The position numbers were made by a program, and so were the translations under genes. The notes under the pieces are model-generated. The model did not search any database. It worked only from the letters and a program-made list of their open reading frames with translations, and was not told where the DNA came from. This document shows positions 6,964 to 15,292 of a stretch of DNA of 16,216 nucleotides, piece by piece (the stretch's first letter is position 1; the number at the start of each line of letters is the position of its first letter). This DNA is from Planctomycetaceae bacterium (GTDB lineage Bacteria; Planctomycetota; Planctomycetia; Pirellulales; Pirellulaceae): the NCBI GenBank assembly GCA_012965455.1, contig DTSG01000446.1, forward strand, positions 1-16,216, written 5' to 3'.

Positions 6964-9165
6964 TTATGAAATGTCAGTCGATACTACCATGCGACTTCCA
7001 GTCACTTCAACCACTTCAATTAAGCTTCCCGAATCGACGTGTTTTCCGTCGCTGATCACATCGTAAATGGCACCTTCAATTTGTATTTTACCAGCCGGCG
7101 ATAAGGGGGTGATTGTCACTCCCTGACTTCCCATTAAGTGGTCCCAGTGCACCAATGATTCGTTCCATTGAGTGTCAGCTTGTTGTTGTTGATCGGAGCG
7201 GGCAGGGGCGAGCATGTGACCCAAGCGAGTGTCACTAAGTGTTCTTGTCAATCCGATGTACAAAACAATCACTCCCAACACCGAGAAGATGACGGTGGCA
7301 ACGGAATCGACCATCGAATCTATCTGAAAACTGTTTTGGGGGATGATAAACGTTTGACTTGCCAACACCAGTCCAACGAAGATTAGCCCCAGACCACTAA
7401 ACCCAAATATGCCAAACCCAGGAATGATAAATATCTCAACGGCGAGGCACAATATACCGACGACGATGAGCACGACTTCTAGTGCGTCAACTGTGCCGTT
7501 GAGTTCTTTAGACCAGAGGAATAGTGCAAAACAAAGCAGGGCAACAATTCCAGGAATGCTCAAACCCGGAGTTCCCATTTCGATAAAAAGGCCGTACATG
7601 CCGATGGTCAGCATCACGCTAGCAAACCAAGGATTCATCGCGAAACGTTCGATCGCGGCGATCCAAGGTCGCTTGGAATGTGGTTCCAGCGTGGGGTTTA
7701 GTCCAAAATGATCGAGCACTTCGGCCATACTCGCTAGCGGTTGATTGGTCAGTCCAAGTTGCTGTACTTCGCTTTGTGTAAAGCCATCGGAACCGTCAAT
7801 AAGTGTTTGCTTTTTCCAGTTTTCGAGTTCTGTTTGCTGATTGTATTGGTCCATGCAGAATATTTGTTGTACACCCGTCAATCGATGACGATAAACGTGA
7901 ACTGGAAGACTTGGATCTATCATTGCTGCAAAAATAGACCAGGTGAGATGTTTGTCTTCACTGATTTTTTTTAGAGGCGGTAGAATGTCGATTAATTCGT
8001 CGGCAGATAATGGTTGATTGCCTGGGCCTCCGATGACGGCCTGTTTACTCAGAAATATCTCATCGCAGGCTAACGCAATTAATGCTGCCGACTCTAACGC
8101 TTGGTTTTGGATAAAAGCAACGGTCCGTACATCTCGACCACGTTGATTTAACTCGGCAATCGTATTACACAATTCTAGGATTGAAGGGTAATCTCCCCCG
8201 CTGCAATCGATATTGAAGCCAATCCAATTATGTCCCGTTTCGGATAAGTATTTTACCAGTTTAGTTTTTTCGTTAATGTCCGCCGCAGTCAGATGTCCAG
8301 CAGTGCTGCGTGAGACTAAGTCGACCAAGGCTGGGCGGATTTCGCCAACCGTTGTGGCACCTTTGAAAAACAAGTCGGCAGCGATATTCAATTTTGCTTT
8401 GAGAGCCGCATCCGATTGCTCAAGAACGCGAGTGTTGATGCTATTATCAAGCTGGCGTGTTGAGAGTTCAAATGGTGAACCAGGCTCCGAAAGAGTTTGC
8501 TCTTTGGTGAAACCAGCGGATTGTGAAAGTTCATCTCGCTCTTGTTGTGTCGCGTAGGTGATGCCCTGGTCTGTGGTTAGCTTGTAGACACCTTGAGCGG
8601 GATCTAAAAGTCCCAGCACGATTGCTTTTGGTAACAGTTGATTTGCAGCGGTAAATCTCAAGTAATCGTCGAGCATGGCTTGGCTAAGTGTTTGCTGGTC
8701 AGATTTGGAGGTTGCTATGGGACCCAATGTTGTGGCCGGGGCGAGATAGATTTGTTGTGATGCAAGTGCTACCAGCAATACATGGTCTTGAATTGAGCCG
8801 GAAAGCAAGGTGACTGTTTCACAGGATGTGGTGACATCACGATGGGCTAGCCGCTGGGCCAATACATTACATGCTTCGTAAGCACTAGCGCGATCTGCGT
8901 TATTGATAAATCTGAGGATTAGATAGGGTCGCTGGCCGTTTTCCGCAGTTGCGGGAATCTTTTGTAGTTGTTCGACGGCATGGTTGACAGATTGTACTAG
9001 GTCGTCAATTGACCGTAGCTCGATGGGCAACTGCACTTGCAGCAGGAGTGCTCCGCGACGGTCATCTTCGTTAGGTTGTCCCTGAAGCGGTGTTGAAAGT
9101 AGAGCCAAGCTACTGATCAAACAGAGCAATGTATGGAGTCTGCGGCTTGTTAGAATTCCGGTCAT
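6964..9165 (-). CDS. long NfeD protein with two degenerate ClpP-class (SppA-like) domains
   Basis: NfeD1b-type membrane protein, 733 residues from the ATG at 9165. The frame is open to a GTG at 9228, but the 9165 start gives a good signal peptide (MTGILTSRRL, then a Leu-rich core, cleavage near LQGQ) and follows a TATAAT box. Order: signal peptide; a first ClpP/crotonase-like domain (about 40-175) with the helix VALASQQIYLAP; a second one (about 300-430) with LIALACDEIFLS; five to six membrane segments (about 510-640) including the family motif IPGFGIFG; and a C-terminal OB-fold NfeD domain (about 680-730) with LSPAGKIQIEG. In active NfeD1b proteases a Ser lies ten residues before the Asp of the A-x-D-x-I helix; here that position is Asp127 in domain 1 and Glu358 in domain 2 (Ser359 is one residue off). 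Lys399 falls 41 residues after Glu358, where the catalytic Lys would be. It is probably a non-catalytic or altered protease. First gene of the floA operon. Confidence 0.88.
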   Translation of the reverse strand: MTGILTSRRLHTLLCLISSLALLSTPLQGQPNEDDRRGALLLQVQLPIELRSIDDLVQSVNHAVEQLQKIPATAENGQRPYLILRFINNADRASAYEACNVLAQRLAHRDVTTSCETVTLLSGSIQDHVLLVALASQQIYLAPATTLGPIATSKSDQQTLSQAMLDDYLRFTAANQLLPKAIVLGLLDPAQGVYKLTTDQGITYATQQERDELSQSAGFTKEQTLSEPGSPFELSTRQLDNSINTRVLEQSDAALKAKLNIAADLFFKGATTVGEIRPALVDLVSRSTAGHLTAADINEKTKLVKYLSETGHNWIGFNIDCSGGDYPSILELCNTIAELNQRGRDVRTVAFIQNQALESAALIALACDEIFLSKQAVIGGPGNQPLSADELIDILPPLKKISEDKHLTWSIFAAMIDPSLPVHVYRHRLTGVQQIFCMDQYNQQTELENWKKQTLIDGSDGFTQSEVQQLGLTNQPLASMAEVLDHFGLNPTLEPHSKRPWIAAIERFAMNPWFASVMLTIGMYGLFIEMGTPGLSIPGIVALLCFALFLWSKELNGTVDALEVVLIVVGILCLAVEIFIIPGFGIFGFSGLGLIFVGLVLASQTFIIPQNSFQIDSMVDSVATVIFSVLGVIVLYIGLTRTLSDTRLGHMLAPARSDQQQQADTQWNESLVHWDHLMGSQGVTITPLSPAGKIQIEGAIYDVISDGKHVDSGSLIEVVEVTGSRMVVSTDIS

Positions 9166-9208
9166 GGACGCTGGACACTGTACTAGGGGAGATAAAGTCA
9201 TTATCCAG

Positions 9209-9214
9209 ATTATA
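9209..9214 (-). promoter_or_regulatory. -10 box of a promoter for the NfeD/floA operon
   Basis: On the minus strand there is a perfect TATAAT 44-50 bases before the ATG at 9165, in the 81-base gap after the TIGR03009 gene. No good -35 is seen at 16-18 bases. A transcript starting near 9202 would exclude the GTG at 9228 and leave a leader of about 37 bases for the ATG at 9165. Confidence 0.35.
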
Positions 9215-9246
9215 CAGAAACGGGCCACAAAATGACTATGAAACCA

Positions 9247-10218
9247 TTAGCGAGGAGTAATTGGATTTTGCGTCGCTTGGCGAGTGGTCGGCCGTGTTGG
9301 AGGAGCGGCATGGACTACTTTTTGCCAGCCAGCAGGAAGCGTTGGCTCGTAAAAATTGCGAAAAAAAGGATTCAGCTTATCAAACGGACTCGCAAAATTG
9401 ACATCACGGTCTTGGAAACTAAAAACAGTTCTTGAGTGATTCTTACCTTTGACGTAACTACGATCAAAAATAACTAGGCCCTTAGGCAGAAAATCTTCGG
9501 TGCTGATGATGATATGAATGCGTTGATAATTGCTCGCATCTTGTGCAGATTTGGGATAAGCTTCGAGCCAGATTTCTTTCTTGGCTGTGGGGGATGTTAT
9601 CGCGCGCACCCAAAAGCGTCTTTTGATATCAGCCGCGTTCGCGCCGAAAAGAAAAGGTAGCGGTCCGTTGATGATGTTCTTACCTTGCAGTTCGGCTGGT
9701 AAAACTTGTTGAATTAATTTTTGATTGTTGTAGTCATATTCGAAGATACTCTTTCCGTCACATACCCAGTATTCTCCGTGTACTCCAGGGATCGCCTTGT
9801 ACGAAGGTTTGGCTGCTGCACTGACAGGAGCGTGATATGAGAGAACTTCTTCGACCTTGAAAAGCCCCTTATCTGGTTCTGCGTATTGTATTTTTCCGGT
9901 ACTGAATGTTTTAAAGGTATTGGCTGGTCCATAGACGGTATCGAACTGCCAGCGTTGGAATTTGGTGCGGTAGAGATGTACCTTTTCTGTGCGTTGTTGC
10001 CAGTACGACAGAACTTTGTCGACGTAAGCAACATGGTCAGCTGCCAAGGGTATGAAACTCGGTGCTTGAATCTGCCGCGGCTGTGGGGTTGTCGCTGGTG
10101 GTGCGGTTTGCAAAGGCGTCTGAGCGGGAACCGTTTGTGCTTGCAGATTGTTACCGTGTGTTGCAGTGAGGACGGCAACAGCGGCAATCAATAAAAGGAC
10201 GAAACGAAAATTATGCAT
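9247..10218 (-). CDS. TIGR03009 family exported protein (planctomycete-specific)
   Basis: Exported protein of 323 residues of the TIGR03009 family, a family of unknown function that I know only from Planctomycetes. Residues 1-28 are a signal peptide (MHNFRFVLLL, Ala/Val core, LQAQ). A Pro/Thr/Gln-rich linker (about 29-52) leads to a domain of beta-strands resembling the LolA/outer-membrane lipoprotein carrier fold. The diagnostic block is GPLPFLFGANAADIKRRFWV, followed later by the EIWLEAYPKSAQDASNYQRI region and FLPKGLVIFD. The C-terminal tail is Pro/Thr/Arg-rich. ATG at 10218 has no clear Shine-Dalgarno. It lies between the uracil-DNA glycosylase gene (186-base gap) and the NfeD/floA operon (81-base gap), all on one strand. 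A role in lipoprotein or lipid handling in the periplasm is a guess from fold likeness only. Confidence 0.85.
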   Translation of the reverse strand: MHNFRFVLLLIAAVAVLTATHGNNLQAQTVPAQTPLQTAPPATTPQPRQIQAPSFIPLAADHVAYVDKVLSYWQQRTEKVHLYRTKFQRWQFDTVYGPANTFKTFSTGKIQYAEPDKGLFKVEEVLSYHAPVSAAAKPSYKAIPGVHGEYWVCDGKSIFEYDYNNQKLIQQVLPAELQGKNIINGPLPFLFGANAADIKRRFWVRAITSPTAKKEIWLEAYPKSAQDASNYQRIHIIISTEDFLPKGLVIFDRSYVKGKNHSRTVFSFQDRDVNFASPFDKLNPFFRNFYEPTLPAGWQKVVHAAPPTRPTTRQATQNPITPR

Positions 10219-10404
10219 TGGGTGATTCGATGATCTAACACAAAGGTGTAAGCGGGCGACTGAAACTTAGATTAGTTGCCCCGAATTTTAACAGGAAATC
10301 ATTTTCTAGGGCTAGATAGGTTTCGGATCGGGGGGCTGCGGACAAATCCAACCGTAAATTTACGCCAATGGGAAAAACGGGAAGTCATCCTCCTGCGGCG
10401 GATC

Positions 10405-11271
10405 CTACAGATATTTTTTTGGGATTTTGAGGCCCATGTCTTTCATCAAAAACTTGATATCTTCCCAGACGTCGCGTTTTTTGCTGGGGTTACGTAAGAT
10501 GTAGGCTGGGTGATAGGTACAGAGGACCTTGATTTTACCTTGCGTATGAAACTTCCCACGTAACTCACCAATAGGAGTGGTCACCTTGAGAAACGATCGA
10601 GCGGCAATTGCACCGAGACAAACGATGTAATCGGGTTTGATGATTTCGAGTTGTCGCTGGAGAAAGCCACTGCAGTTCGCTTGTTCTTCAGGGCTGGGGT
10701 TGCGATTTCCGGGCGGTCGACACTTGATAGTATTTAGAATGTAAATGTCTTTGCGCTGGATCCCCATCGCTTCAATGATCTCATTCAACTTCTTGCCCGC
10801 GCGACCCACAAACGGCTCACCTTGTCGATCTTCATCCGCTCCGGGGGCTTCACCATAAAAAACGAGTTTTGCGTTAGGATTGCCAACACCGAAAACAGTT
10901 TTGTTACGAGTGGCTGCGAGTTCGTCACAGGCGGTACATTGGGCAACCTCTTGGCAAACGACATCAAGTTGTATTTGCTTTTTCGACGGCATAGGTTTTT
11001 CAGGGCTTTCGGGAGTGGTTGTTTCTTGAGTCGTAGAGTTCGCAGGAATATTAGTCGGGTCAGGCGGCGGGTCCGGTGTGGCAAGTGTGGCGGGTGTTTC
11101 TGCTTGAGCAAGCGTGTTTGGTAGCTTGCTCGGGTCCCAATCGACGTCAACCGGCGGATTGAGATGCGTTAGCCCAGCTCGTTTTAAGCTCTGCAGTCGT
11201 TGGCGGACTGCTTTGTGAAGTCTAGCGAGGTTCACACTTTGGGTTGGTGTGGATGGAGATTCGGGCGTCAT
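10405..11271 (-). CDS. family 4 uracil-DNA glycosylase with N-terminal extension
   Basis: Family 4 (UDGa) uracil-DNA glycosylase, which removes uracil from DNA at the start of base excision repair. The catalytic domain spans about residues 100-288. Motif A is GEAPGADED (140-148) and the C-terminal motif is HPAYILR. The four [4Fe-4S] cysteines are present at 112, 115, 184 and 200; the 184-200 spacing equals that of the Thermus enzyme (Cys85-Cys101). The protein is 288 residues, against roughly 200 for simple family 4 enzymes. The extra part is a basic helical segment (about 15-35), then a Pro/Thr/Glu-rich stretch (about 50-95) that looks disordered. ATG at 11271 has no obvious Shine-Dalgarno; an internal Met94 could start a minimal enzyme, but the long frame has normal composition. 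It is divergent from der and has its own likely promoter. Confidence 0.93.
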   Translation of the reverse strand: MTPESPSTPTQSVNLARLHKAVRQRLQSLKRAGLTHLNPPVDVDWDPSKLPNTLAQAETPATLATPDPPPDPTNIPANSTTQETTTPESPEKPMPSKKQIQLDVVCQEVAQCTACDELAATRNKTVFGVGNPNAKLVFYGEAPGADEDRQGEPFVGRAGKKLNEIIEAMGIQRKDIYILNTIKCRPPGNRNPSPEEQANCSGFLQRQLEIIKPDYIVCLGAIAARSFLKVTTPIGELRGKFHTQGKIKVLCTYHPAYILRNPSKKRDVWEDIKFLMKDMGLKIPKKYL

Positions 11272-11323
11272 GTTAGCTTAGCGGTGTGGAAAATGTATCG
11301 ATATTACGTCTTCAAATAGTCGA

Positions 11324-11329
11324 ATTATA
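11324..11329 (-). promoter_or_regulatory. -10 box of a promoter for the uracil-DNA glycosylase gene
   Basis: On the minus strand a perfect TATAAT lies 53-58 bases before the ATG at 11271, in the 169-base divergent gap before der. A weak -35 (TTCCTA, 11351-11346) sits 16 bases away. The core sequence TTATAA is self-complementary, so it could also serve the other strand. The rest of this gap shows no clear promoter for der. Confidence 0.35.
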
Positions 11330-11440
11330 ACGGTTTAACAGGCTATAGGAACTCTCATTTTAGAGACAAGTGTAAATCTCTCAAAGCAAGTGGTTTGAGC
11401 TGTCGACGGTCTAGCTTCTTAGTACTATCATTAAACGGCT

Positions 11441-12802
11441 ATGGCACTTCCAAAAGTAGTAATTATAGGTCGCCCGAATGTCGGGAAATCCAGCATTTTT
11501 AATTGGCTGGCCGGTCGCCGGCTAGCGATTGTCGACGATGTAGCTGGAGTTACGCGCGATCGCATGATCTACTTGATACGGCACAACGAAGTGTTCTTTG
11601 AGATTGTGGATACCGGTGGGATAGGAATTAATGACGTCGACGATTTGAGCGACGAAATTGAAGATCAAATTCAACTTGCCATGGACTCAGCCGATGTTAT
11701 TCTGTTTGTCGTCGACACACGCAGTGGGATGCTGGCTTCCGACCGAGAAGTCGCTAAGCGTTTGCGGTATATCGATAAACCGATCATCTGTGTCGCCAAC
11801 AAAACCGATGAACCAGAGATGGATCCTGAGGCTGACGAATTCTACGGTTTAGGTCGCGGGAAATTGATTCGAGTCAGTGCTCTGCAAAATCGCAACCGTG
11901 ATTTGTTGCTCGACATGATTTCTAAACGCGTGCCACAGTTGACCGAAGAAGAGTTGATGAATGAGAATATTGAGCCAAGCGAAATGAAAGTAGCTCTCGT
12001 TGGTCGGCGTAATGTTGGTAAGAGCACGTTTATCAACTCGCTTACGCAAGCCGATCGTATGATCGTCAGCGAGGTTGCCGGTACGACACGCGATAGCGTC
12101 GATGTGCATTTCGAGCTCGATGGTAAATCTTTCATTGCAATTGATACAGCTGGAATTCGAAAACGTAAAAGTGTGCGTACTGATGTGGAGTTTTATAGTA
12201 CACACCGAGCCCAACGCAGTATCCGACGAGCGGATGTGACGTTGATGTTTTTTGATTGTTCACAGCGCATTAGCCAAGTCGATAAACAACTCTGTAAATA
12301 TATTGCGGACAATTACAAAGCGTGTATTTTTGTTGTCAATAAATGGGACTTGATGGTCGAGCATATGCCGACGGAACGCTGGGTCACGTATTTGCGAGAT
12401 ACGTTTCAAACCATGTGGCATGTTCCGATCGCTTTCATAACTGGCCAAACAGGTAAGAATATGAAAGCCTTACTCAACCATTCTCAGATGTTGTTCAAGC
12501 AATCGCGGCAACGCGTATCGACAAGCTATCTTAATCGCTTGATTCGTGGGGCGGTTGAGCGACAACCACCACCAATATTCAAAAATCGCCGACCCAAAAT
12601 CTACTATTGCACGCAAGTGAGCACAGAACCGCCAACGATCGTCATCAAATGCAACAATCCAAAAGCCTTTGCGCCGGATTATCGCAGGTACTTACTAAGT
12701 GTTTTGCGAGATCAACTAGAATTCGGCGAAGTCCCAATTAAGATGTATCTACAGCGTCGTGAACAGTCAGATGAACGCAATGAGATGGGGAAGATTGGCT
12801 AG
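11441..12802 (+). CDS. der: GTPase Der (EngA)
   Basis: Der/EngA, an essential tandem-GTPase needed for 50S ribosomal subunit assembly, 453 residues, the normal size. GTPase domain 1: P-loop GRPNVGKSS at 10-18, switch T38 region (GVTRDR), G3 DTGG at 57-60, G4 NKTD at 120-123, and SA at 146-147. An acidic linker (about 165-182) follows. GTPase domain 2: GRRNVGKST at 188-196, TTRD at 215-218, DTAG at 235-238, NKWD at 300-303. The C-terminal KH-like domain ends with the family pattern FGEVPIKMYLQRRE. ATG at 11441 encodes MALPKVVIIGRP, the usual N-terminus; no Shine-Dalgarno is obvious. All nucleotide-binding motifs are intact, so the gene should be functional. It is divergent from the uracil-DNA glycosylase gene. 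Confidence 0.97.
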   Translation: MALPKVVIIGRPNVGKSSIFNWLAGRRLAIVDDVAGVTRDRMIYLIRHNEVFFEIVDTGGIGINDVDDLSDEIEDQIQLAMDSADVILFVVDTRSGMLASDREVAKRLRYIDKPIICVANKTDEPEMDPEADEFYGLGRGKLIRVSALQNRNRDLLLDMISKRVPQLTEEELMNENIEPSEMKVALVGRRNVGKSTFINSLTQADRMIVSEVAGTTRDSVDVHFELDGKSFIAIDTAGIRKRKSVRTDVEFYSTHRAQRSIRRADVTLMFFDCSQRISQVDKQLCKYIADNYKACIFVVNKWDLMVEHMPTERWVTYLRDTFQTMWHVPIAFITGQTGKNMKALLNHSQMLFKQSRQRVSTSYLNRLIRGAVERQPPPIFKNRRPKIYYCTQVSTEPPTIVIKCNNPKAFAPDYRRYLLSVLRDQLEFGEVPIKMYLQRREQSDERNEMGKIG

Positions 12803-12890
12803 CAGAGCTCTTTCTCTCGGTCGCTCAATGACCGCAGTCGTAAAGTTTTTAAATTCAAGTCAATGGATTGGCACCAGTTAAGGGAATCCA

Positions 12891-13841
12891 ATGCACATTG
12901 CAGGTGAAACGAGCGAAGCAAACCGCCCCGCATCGACCGCCGCTCGTCTTTGTGGCTTGTGCAAGTTGATACGTCCCCACCAGTGGGTCAAGAACTTAGT
13001 GCTGATGTTACCTGCATTGTTGGCACACAAGCTGTTTACGGGTGACATTTGGCAGCAAGTTGCCTGGGCGTTTGTGAGCCTCAGTTTGTCTGCTTCGGCT
13101 GTTTACGTTTTAAATGATCGTATGGATTATCTGGCAGATCGCGAACATCCCAAGAAAAAATACCGAGGCTTTGCAAGTTCATTGGTGCCATTGTCTTGGG
13201 CCCCGGCGACCGTGGCTTTGCTGAGTATCAGTGGGTCGTTGATTGCTTGGTTCTTTTTGCCGCTCTCGTTTTTATATGGTTTGTTGTTCTATCTATTGCT
13301 AACGACGCTCTATACATTTTGGCTGAAACGGTTGGTAATTGTTGATGTCCTCGTCTTGGGCGGTTTGTATACACTGCGGATCATCATCGGTGGCCTGGCA
13401 ACTGATATTACAGTAAGTACTTGGCTGTTGGCATTTTCGATGTTTGTGTTTTCTAGCATGGCATTTGGGAAACGATATAGCGAGTTGTTGAGAAACCAAA
13501 AGATTGCCACTGAAAACGATGCCCCGCTAAAACGCAGAGGCTATCACGTTAAGGATTTAGCGTTAGTGCAGACGCTTGGTATCTGCACCGGCATGATGTC
13601 TGTATTAGTGTTGTCACTCTATGTGGACTCGACTGCCGCGAATAAATATTACGAATGTCCTCAAGCACTATGGGGAGTTTGCATTGCTGTGTTTTACTGG
13701 ATATGCAATTTTTGGCTGATGGCACACCGTGGTCGCATGAATGAAGACATCGTGAAATTTGTTTTCTTGGATTGGTCAACGTTAGTTGGTGCCGTCATCG
13801 TTATTGCCTGCAGTATAATCGCAATATGGCCCTTTGGTTAA
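12891..13841 (+). CDS. UbiA-family polyprenyl-phosphate phosphoribosyltransferase (DPPR synthase-like)
   Basis: Integral membrane prenyltransferase of the UbiA superfamily, 316 residues with about eight to nine hydrophobic segments. It most resembles decaprenyl-phosphate phosphoribosyltransferase (mycobacterial Rv3806c), which joins PRPP and a polyprenyl phosphate. Signatures are RPHQWVKN at 28-35, the first Asp-rich motif N75-D76-x2-D79-x3-D83 followed by REHPKKKYR, the second motif region around LVIVDVLVLGGLYTLR, and FGKRYSEL in the cytoplasmic loop. ATG at 12891 has AAGGGA at 12880-12885, five bases ahead. An 88-base gap separates it from der, and the DprE1-like gene follows 19 bases after its stop. 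That neighbour is the next enzyme in the mycobacterial pathway, which strengthens the call over generic quinone or heme prenyltransferases. No HAD phosphatase domain is fused to it. Confidence 0.88.
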   Translation: MHIAGETSEANRPASTAARLCGLCKLIRPHQWVKNLVLMLPALLAHKLFTGDIWQQVAWAFVSLSLSASAVYVLNDRMDYLADREHPKKKYRGFASSLVPLSWAPATVALLSISGSLIAWFFLPLSFLYGLLFYLLLTTLYTFWLKRLVIVDVLVLGGLYTLRIIIGGLATDITVSTWLLAFSMFVFSSMAFGKRYSELLRNQKIATENDAPLKRRGYHVKDLALVQTLGICTGMMSVLVLSLYVDSTAANKYYECPQALWGVCIAVFYWICNFWLMAHRGRMNEDIVKFVFLDWSTLVGAVIVIACSIIAIWPFG

Positions 13842-13860
13842 GATGACGGAGTGCTTGACC

Positions 13861-15267
13861 ATGAATGACCATCACGACACATCGCTAGAGCCTGCGAATT
13901 CAAACTCCGCTCCGGCAAAAGAACTACTCGCGGGATGGGGGAATGTAAATCCACGACGAGCGACGTTGTTGTCAGTCTTTAATACGGCGAATCTTACAAG
14001 GGCTGTAACTAACAGTGATCAAGTCGGTGGAGCAATTGCGCGGGGCTTAGGCCGCAGTTATGGTGATTCCGCCGTCAATTATGAAGGTTTCGTGCTGTCA
14101 CAGATTTCGCGGAATCGAATGTTGTGTTTTGATTCTGAAGCGGGGTTGTTGACTTGCGAAGCGGGAGTCTCCTTAGCAGACATTATCCAGTGCTTATTGC
14201 CGCGCGGTTGGTTTTTACCCACCACCCCCGGTACAAAATTTGTCACCGTGGGAGGTGCAATTGCCGCGGATGTACATGGAAAGAATCACCACGTGGATGG
14301 CAGTTGGGGAACCTTCGTCACGCGCTTTAGTCTATTGACGGCGACTGGGGAAATTGTGGAGTGCTCGCGCGAGGAAAACAGCAAACTATTTCGGGCAACA
14401 CTGGGCGGTATGGGATTAACAGGAATTATAATTGACGCCACGATTCAGTTGACGAAAGTTACCACGGCATTTGTTAATCGACATCAGCAACGCGCTAGGA
14501 ATTTGGATGAAGCATTAGACATGTTTATGGAGACGGATAACCAATATCAGTACAGCGTAGCATGGATTGATTGCTTGAGCCGTGGTGCAAAAATGGGACG
14601 TAGCGTCTTGATGTTGGCCAACGATGCGTGTCCGGAACAAGTTGCTAGTCTGCAGCGACAGGGTCCTTTCTTTCAGCCGCGCCGTAAATCGCGAACGGTT
14701 CCATTTAATTTTCCAGCACTCGCATTAAATAAATTGTCGATTAAGGCCTTCAATAGTCTGTACTACCGAACACACGGTACGGGTGACGCTGTTGTTGACT
14801 ACGACAGCTTTTTCTATCCGCTCGACAGCATTGGTCATTGGAACCGCATTTACGGACGGCGCGGTTTTGTGCAATACCAAGCACTGTTGCCGACAGAATC
14901 CTCGCGACGGGGTATGCGAGAATTGATGGAAGCGATCACCGAGTCTGGGCAGGGATCGTTTTTGGCAGTGTTGAAGAGCAGTGGTCCGCAGGGAATTGGT
15001 ACTTTGTCCTATTTATTCTCCGGTCATACGTTAGCGCTGGATTTTCCCTATCGCGGTAAAAAGACCGAGCAGCTATGTGCTAAACTCGATCAGATTTTGT
15101 TAGAACATGGTGGTCGCGTTTACTTGGCAAAAGATGCATTAGTACAACAAGCGACGTTTGAGGCAATGTATCCCACGCTTGACGAGTTCAAGCAAATCAA
15201 GGCACAGTGGGATCCACAGCAGGTTTTTCGTTCAGCGCAGTCCGATCGACTCGGAATTACTGGTTGA
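13861..15267 (+). CDS. DprE1-like FAD oxidase (polyprenylphosphoryl-beta-D-ribose 2-oxidase)
   Basis: FAD-dependent oxidase of the VAO/PCMH fold, related to DprE1, which oxidises the ribose 2'-OH of polyprenylphosphoryl-ribose to a 2-keto intermediate. 468 residues from ATG 13861 (Mycobacterium tuberculosis DprE1: 461). GGAG at 13848-13851, nine bases ahead, decides this start over TTG 13834 and ATG 13843, which overlap or abut the ubiA-like stop. FAD-binding motifs: RGLGRSYGD at 61-69 and GGAIAADVHGKNHH ending at 144, with GSWG after it. Active-site residues by alignment from memory: His139 (H132), Gln in FVQYQ near 338-340 (Q336), Lys372 (K367) and Lys424 in YLAKDA (K418). The position of Cys387, the covalent benzothiazinone target, is Ala392 in HTLALDFP. 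The C-terminus has the conserved EAMYPTLDEF and DPQQVF. Sits between the UbiA-like and GT-C genes. Confidence 0.9.
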   Translation: MNDHHDTSLEPANSNSAPAKELLAGWGNVNPRRATLLSVFNTANLTRAVTNSDQVGGAIARGLGRSYGDSAVNYEGFVLSQISRNRMLCFDSEAGLLTCEAGVSLADIIQCLLPRGWFLPTTPGTKFVTVGGAIAADVHGKNHHVDGSWGTFVTRFSLLTATGEIVECSREENSKLFRATLGGMGLTGIIIDATIQLTKVTTAFVNRHQQRARNLDEALDMFMETDNQYQYSVAWIDCLSRGAKMGRSVLMLANDACPEQVASLQRQGPFFQPRRKSRTVPFNFPALALNKLSIKAFNSLYYRTHGTGDAVVDYDSFFYPLDSIGHWNRIYGRRGFVQYQALLPTESSRRGMRELMEAITESGQGSFLAVLKSSGPQGIGTLSYLFSGHTLALDFPYRGKKTEQLCAKLDQILLEHGGRVYLAKDALVQQATFEAMYPTLDEFKQIKAQWDPQQVFRSAQSDRLGITG

Positions 15268-15292
15268 TAGCGAAGTAAGGTAAGCAGAACCC

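Noticed and set aside
9166..9228. Upstream GTG start at 9228 for the long NfeD protein
   Set aside because: No ribosome binding site, it would lie before the probable transcription start given by TATAAT at 9209-9214, and it would bury the signal peptide inside the protein.
10299..10388. 29-codon minus-strand frame with AGGAGG directly before ATG, downstream of the uracil-DNA glycosylase gene
   Set aside because: The Shine-Dalgarno touches the ATG with no spacing, which would not support initiation, and the peptide shows no biased composition or recognisable motif.
12818..12834. CGGTC/GACCG hairpin after der
   Set aside because: Only five pairs with a seven-base loop, and the T run begins about a dozen bases later, so it is not a convincing intrinsic terminator.
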